From contig CAJFQT010000059.1 of NCBI GenBank assembly GCA_904419095.1, positions 1-8,215 of the forward strand: DNA of 8,215 nt. The letters are read 5' to 3'. The position numbers were made by a program, and so were the translations under genes. The notes under the pieces are model-generated. The model did no database searches, had not been told where the DNA came from, and worked only from the letters and a program-made list of their open reading frames with translations. Of the stretch, positions 6,124 to 8,215 are shown in pieces. The DNA comes from an uncultured Clostridia bacterium (lineage in GTDB: Bacteria > Bacillota > Clostridia > TANB77 > CAG-508). Position 1 is the first letter of the stretch, and every line of letters starts with the position of its first letter.

Positions 6124-6186
6124 ATGGCAAATAGTTTATCACATACAAAATGGTTGTGCAAGTATCACATAGTATTGATAGTGTAA
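6124..6186 (+). pseudogene. tnpA: truncated tnpA (Y1 transposase), first 20 codons
   Basis: The frame reads MANSLSHTKWLCKYHIV, the standard N-terminus of IS200-type TnpA (which normally continues FTPKYRRK), then LIV and a stop. The real protein is about 130-155 residues with a catalytic HUH motif and tyrosine, all missing here. The translation start, with AAAGGAG upstream, is intact, so a 20-residue peptide might still be made, but no transposase function is possible. Confidence 0.88.
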
Positions 6187-6196
6187 AATGAAAAAA

Positions 6197-6225
6197 TTGA
6201 CTCAATATGTGTAATATAGTATAAT
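6197..6225 (+). promoter_or_regulatory. promoter of the membrane-anchored protein gene
   Basis: TTGACT (6197-6202), a 17-nt spacer and TATAAT (6220-6225): a near-consensus promoter. A start near 6232 gives a short leader ending in AGGGGGAGG. The promoter begins about 22 bp after the last IS200-derived base, so the deletion stopped just short of it. Confidence 0.85.
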
Positions 6226-6263
6226 TAATATATATAGTAAACGTAAGAAAAGGGGGAGGTATT

Positions 6264-6875
6264 ATGGAAAAAAGAAAAATGAAATTATGGAAAAAAATTT
6301 TAATTGTTATATTAATTATATTTATAATTTTATCAATATTTGTAATTTATAGATATAATGTGTTAAGCGATATATACCAAAAGAATAATGAAAGATTTAG
6401 TGAATCAAATTATTATTACTATTCAAAAACAGATGATACAATAATGGAAGTATGGAAAAAAGATCAAATAACGAAAGTAAATTTAAAACAAGTAAACGGT
6501 GAAGGTGATATAACAATCTGGAAAGACGAAGGTACAGGGGAGGAATATACATTATATAATAAACAAAAAATATATACAGAAAGTCAAGGTGCAGTTTTAG
6601 GTATAACACCTTCTGGATTTGCAATAATACCAGACGTAAGTAGCAGAATTTTAGTAGCCTTAAATCCAATGACGTATATAGGGAAAAAAGAATATGATAA
6701 TAAAGAATGTTATTATGTAAAAATTGATAAACAAGAAGAATTTATTGAAAAAGAAACAGGACTAATTATATATAGTAACAGCGAATTAGGCGAAAGAAAT
6801 ATAAATTATAGATTCAATAATATAACAGATGAAGAAGTTGAAAAGCCAGATATTAAGGAATATAAAAATATGTGA
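6264..6875 (+). CDS. membrane-anchored exported protein, function unknown
   Basis: The 203-residue product has a basic start (MEKRKMKLWKK) and one hydrophobic helix (about 12-29). No lipobox or clear signal-peptidase site is seen, so it is probably an uncleaved anchor with about 170 residues outside the membrane. The outer part is mostly predicted strand (SESNYYYYSKTDD, IMEVWKKDQITKVN, EEYTLYNKQKIYTES). It then has a pattern in which a Tyr/Cys-rich strand (ECYYVKIDKQEEFIEKETGLIIY) precedes NYRFNNITDEEVEKPD. This order loosely recalls LolA/LppX-fold or DUF proteins that carry a hydrophobic ligand, but that is weak inference. The start is fixed by GGGGGAGG 4-11 nt upstream. Codon use matches the AT-rich chromosome. 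It is transcribed alone, and the next terminator (7096-7118) is shared with a convergent gene. Confidence 0.85.
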   Translation: MEKRKMKLWKKILIVILIIFIILSIFVIYRYNVLSDIYQKNNERFSESNYYYYSKTDDTIMEVWKKDQITKVNLKQVNGEGDITIWKDEGTGEEYTLYNKQKIYTESQGAVLGITPSGFAIIPDVSSRILVALNPMTYIGKKEYDNKECYYVKIDKQEEFIEKETGLIIYSNSELGERNINYRFNNITDEEVEKPDIKEYKNM

Positions 6876-7095
6876 TAATCTCTGCGTTTTATCTTTATTT
6901 ATAGGACTATATAATTTAATTTGTTTAAAAAAATGTATATGTTAAATTTTTATTTTGGAGCGGTTTCCTTACAAGTTACGAACTCTCTTGTTCTCTTTCT
7001 AAAAATATTATATATAAATTCATATATTTTTTCAATATAAATTTTATTTTTTATTCATTATTCGTGAGATTTAATAGTTTTCTGTTAAATAAAAA

Positions 7096-7118
7096 CTCTC
7101 CATGGTGGTAATGGAGAG
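7096..7118. terminator. bidirectional terminator between convergent genes
   Basis: CTCTCCAT and ATGGAGAG form a perfect 8-bp stem with a 7-nt loop. Leftward it is followed at once by TTTTT (serving the minus-strand gene ending at 7127). Rightward it is followed by CATTTTTCTT (serving the gene ending at 6875, about 220 nt upstream). The sequence from 6876 to 7095 is AT-rich and shows no gene. Confidence 0.9.
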
Positions 7119-7126
7119 CATTTTTC

Positions 7127-7360
7127 TTAAAGTGACATATCATCACATATAGTCATACTACCAGCAATATCAGCCATCATGGCAGTTGTGTACAAGGGGG
7201 TTCCATCCTCAAGAAAAACATACAGATAAACTTTTTCATCTCCTATATGCTGAAATTTAAAGCTTTTAACCTTTTTATTGTATTCACTTTTGATTTTATC
7301 GGAGATTTCTTTTTTAATCCGCTTTTTTTCTCTTGGAAATAAAATATTTATATTTATCAT
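7127..7360 (-). CDS. small hypothetical protein, 77 residues
   Basis: I recognise no family. The product begins with a short strand (MININILF), then a strongly basic helix (REKKRIKKEISDKIKSEYNKKVK), two strands (SFKFQHIGDEKVYLYVFLEDG) and a Met/Asp-rich end (TAMMADIAGSMTICDDMSL). It has no membrane helix. The start is well supported by AGGAGG 7 nt upstream. It has a strong private promoter (7453-7481) with a palindrome at the transcription start, and its own terminator, so it is expressed and probably regulated as a single gene. The size and isolation would suit an immunity protein, antitoxin or small regulator, but nothing in the sequence decides. Confidence 0.75.
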   Translation of the reverse strand: MININILFPREKKRIKKEISDKIKSEYNKKVKSFKFQHIGDEKVYLYVFLEDGTPLYTTAMMADIAGSMTICDDMSL

Positions 7361-7428
7361 ATAAATTCCTCCTAAATTATCATTTTAGAATTTGTTAAAG
7401 CCACCACCATGCTATAACTTATACAATA

Positions 7429-7443
7429 TGATGGAATCCATCA
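7429..7443. promoter_or_regulatory. palindrome at the +1 region, candidate operator
   Basis: TGATGGAATCCATCA is a perfect 7-bp inverted repeat around one central base. It starts about 3 nt downstream of the transcription start predicted from the promoter at 7453-7481, a usual place for a repressor site. It could instead act as a leader hairpin. Confidence 0.5.
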
Positions 7444-7452
7444 ATACATATA

Positions 7453-7481
7453 ATTATAGCACATATTATGCCATTTTTCAA
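7453..7481 (-). promoter_or_regulatory. strong promoter for the 77-residue gene
   Basis: On the minus strand TTGAAA (7481-7476), a 17-nt spacer and TATAAT (7458-7453), with an extended TGC before the -10. The leader is about 85 nt. Confidence 0.85.
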
Positions 7482-7501
7482 TCTTTTACATAAACCGTTT
7501 A

Positions 7502-7819
7502 CTAAAATTTTTTTATTTTATAATTTATACTATTAAATAGATATAATGCAACTTTGTTCTGCTCATACGCATCCATTTCCATAATTTTTGCCATTGCGAA
7601 CATTATCAGAGGATAATTCGCAAAACTTATTAATGTAGTCTTATATTCAATATTAATTTGTTTTAACAAATTATCAAAGTATTTATACAATTCTTTTTTA
7701 TCATATGCTAAATTTGTATAGCTATAATCGTCACACATACATATTGCTAGCCTTAATTTATTTTCAATATCCATATCTTTTATCATATCTATTAAATAAT
7801 TTATTTTATCACTATTCAT
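7502..7819 (-). CDS. small acidic helical protein, 105 residues
   Basis: I recognise no family. It starts MNSDKINYLIDMIKDMDIEN and looks mostly helical, with an Asp/Tyr-rich middle (CMCDDYSYTNLAYDKKELYKYFD) and a hydrophobic helix near the end (ISFANYPLIMFAMAKIMEMDA). That helix is probably buried rather than membrane-spanning. An upstream ATG at 7837 is in frame, but only ATG 7819 has a Shine-Dalgarno (AAGGA, 8 nt away), so the shorter form is preferred. The start overlaps by 8 nt the end of a short open frame (7812-7907), an arrangement typical of translational coupling. No good promoter lies in front of it. Size and setting are compatible with an immunity-type protein, which is inference only. 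Confidence 0.65.
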   Translation of the reverse strand: MNSDKINYLIDMIKDMDIENKLRLAICMCDDYSYTNLAYDKKELYKYFDNLLKQINIEYKTTLISFANYPLIMFAMAKIMEMDAYEQNKVALYLFNSINYKIKKF

Positions 7820-7907
7820 ATTTTTTATCCTTGTCATTTTGTTGTTTTGGGGGATTGGGGTTCACCCATAATTTAGAATTTGTGCGGGAGTACAGATTCA
7901 GTGCTTG
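7812..7907 (-). pseudogene. orphan reading-frame remnant (C-terminal tail of a lost gene?)
   Basis: Between a TAG at 7910-7908 and a TAG at 7814-7812 a 31-codon frame with no start codon reads like a real protein tail: it contains NSKLWVNPNPPK and ends in a Lys/Asp/Glu-rich segment. Its stop overlaps the ATG of the 105-residue gene (ATGAATAG), as is usual between neighbouring genes of an operon. It is locally richer in C and G than its surroundings. I read it as the last codons of an upstream gene whose main part was lost. I cannot name the gene. Confidence 0.4.
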
Positions 7908-7928
7908 CTAGGACAAATATCTGTTAAC

Positions 7929-7953
7929 AAAAAAAAATCTTGTCCATTTTTTT
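7929..7953 (-). terminator. weak A/T hairpin with T9 after the partial gene
   Basis: On the minus strand AAAAAAAT and ATTTTTTT flank a GGACAAG loop, and a run of nine T follows, beginning 11 nt after the stop at 7964. A second pairing (GGACAA with TTGTCC, 7911-7916 and 7940-7945) overlaps it. The stem is only A-T, so efficiency is doubtful. Confidence 0.35.
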
Positions 7954-7963
7954 AGGTTATTCT

Positions 7964-8215
7964 TTATAAAATTTTTGTTGGAGTTTTAGGTATCAAAGTT
8001 AAATTATCTACTATATTTTCGTTCTCAATATAGGGACAATTTATAATTCCATTAGCATAAAAGTTTTGCTTTAGTAGCTCATTATATATTGTTAAAGTGG
8101 CATTATCATATTCTCTATTTGAAATTTTTGTATTAGAGAATACAAAATAATCTTCTTGTAATTTTTCTAATTCTTGTTTAGTAATTGCTTCTTTATAAAT
8201 AAAACCTACATTATT
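7964..8215 (-). CDS. partial gene, C-terminal 83 residues of an unrecognised protein
   Basis: Reading leftward from the window edge, one frame is open for 83 codons to a TAA at 7966-7964. There is no Met in it, so the start lies beyond 8215. The piece includes YKEAITKQELEKLQEDYFVF, NREYDNATLTIYNELLKQ, ANGIINCPYIENENIVDN and a final LIPKTPTKIL. It looks like a soluble, mixed alpha/beta, acidic protein with codon use typical of the AT-rich host. No family is recognised. It is the first visible of three minus-strand genes, 144 nt ahead of the 105-residue one. Confidence 0.7.
   Translation of the reverse strand, partial: NNVGFIYKEAITKQELEKLQEDYFVFSNTKISNREYDNATLTIYNELLKQNFYANGIINCPYIENENIVDNLTLIPKTPTKIL

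Larger units (their letters stand above)
5989..6175 (+). mobile_element. IS200-type (IS200/IS605 family) left-end remnant
   Basis: The segment has the expected order for an IS200 left end: a subterminal hairpin, a promoter, a stem that hides the ribosome-binding site, and the first codons of the Y1 transposase gene. The element probably begins just after TTAC (5985-5988), since family members such as IS608 insert 3' of TTAC. That boundary is inference. Homology is lost at about 6173-6175, within tnpA, and no right end or tnpB was seen. The remainder of the element was deleted, and native-looking AT-rich sequence resumes with the next gene's promoter. Confidence 0.8.
7384..7883. repeat. 12-bp direct repeat TTTAGAATTTGT, two copies
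   Basis: Identical copies lie at 7384-7395 and 7872-7883, each shortly upstream of a minus-strand gene start (24 nt before 7360; 53 nt before 7819). On the minus strand they read ACAAATTCTAAA. In AT-rich DNA this could be chance, or it could be a leftover of a duplicated upstream segment. Confidence 0.4.

Noticed and set aside
7705..7911. Plus-strand open frame of 68 codons
   Set aside because: It has no ribosome-binding site, a Tyr/Leu/Phe-rich composition, and is antisense to the minus-strand 105-residue gene, which has a Shine-Dalgarno.

Overview
The window is strongly AT-rich. It has Shine-Dalgarno sites close to AGGAGG, TTGACA/TATAAT-type promoters, short intergenic hairpin terminators and ordinary use of TGA as a stop, with TGG for Trp. 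This fits a low-GC Firmicute, most likely a Clostridia-type (gut-type) bacterium. No gene pins down the species. No rRNA, tRNA or CRISPR array was found.

Layout. Positions 1-280 hold a possible minus-strand gene end, a 5-bp tandem repeat tract and a promoter. 281-2497 encodes a membrane-bound c-di-GMP protein: Cache-like sensor, degenerate GGDEF, intact EAL. 2498-2841 has no gene but contains two overlapping inverted repeats, one of them a GC-rich island, and then a consensus promoter. 2842-4253 is a two-gene housekeeping unit: a YgjP/DUF45-type zinc metallopeptidase and an RluA-family pseudouridine synthase. 4254-5990 is compositionally different: two unrecognised genes facing away from each other (minus 4341-4652, plus 4971-5927), each ending in a strong hairpin terminator. 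This looks like an acquired cassette. 5989-6186 is the left end of an IS200-type element, with promoter, RBS-occluding stem and the first codons of a truncated tnpA. 6264-6875 encodes a membrane-anchored exported protein with its own promoter. 6876-7095 is AT-rich with no gene seen.

7096-8215 is transcribed from the minus strand. It carries three small unrecognised genes (the first cut by the window edge), a bidirectional terminator, a strong promoter with a palindrome at +1, and a short reading-frame remnant that overlaps the start of one of the small genes.

The c-di-GMP gene probably senses an extracellular signal and degrades c-di-GMP. The metallopeptidase and pseudouridine synthase look co-transcribed by proximity only. 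The cassette, the IS200 remnant and the string of orphan minus-strand genes mark the right half as accessory DNA. The best candidates for something undescribed are the cysteine-cluster protein at 4971-5927 with its divergent partner, the structured intergenic region at 2498-2625, and the orphan-gene string at 7127-8215, which could be immunity-like.
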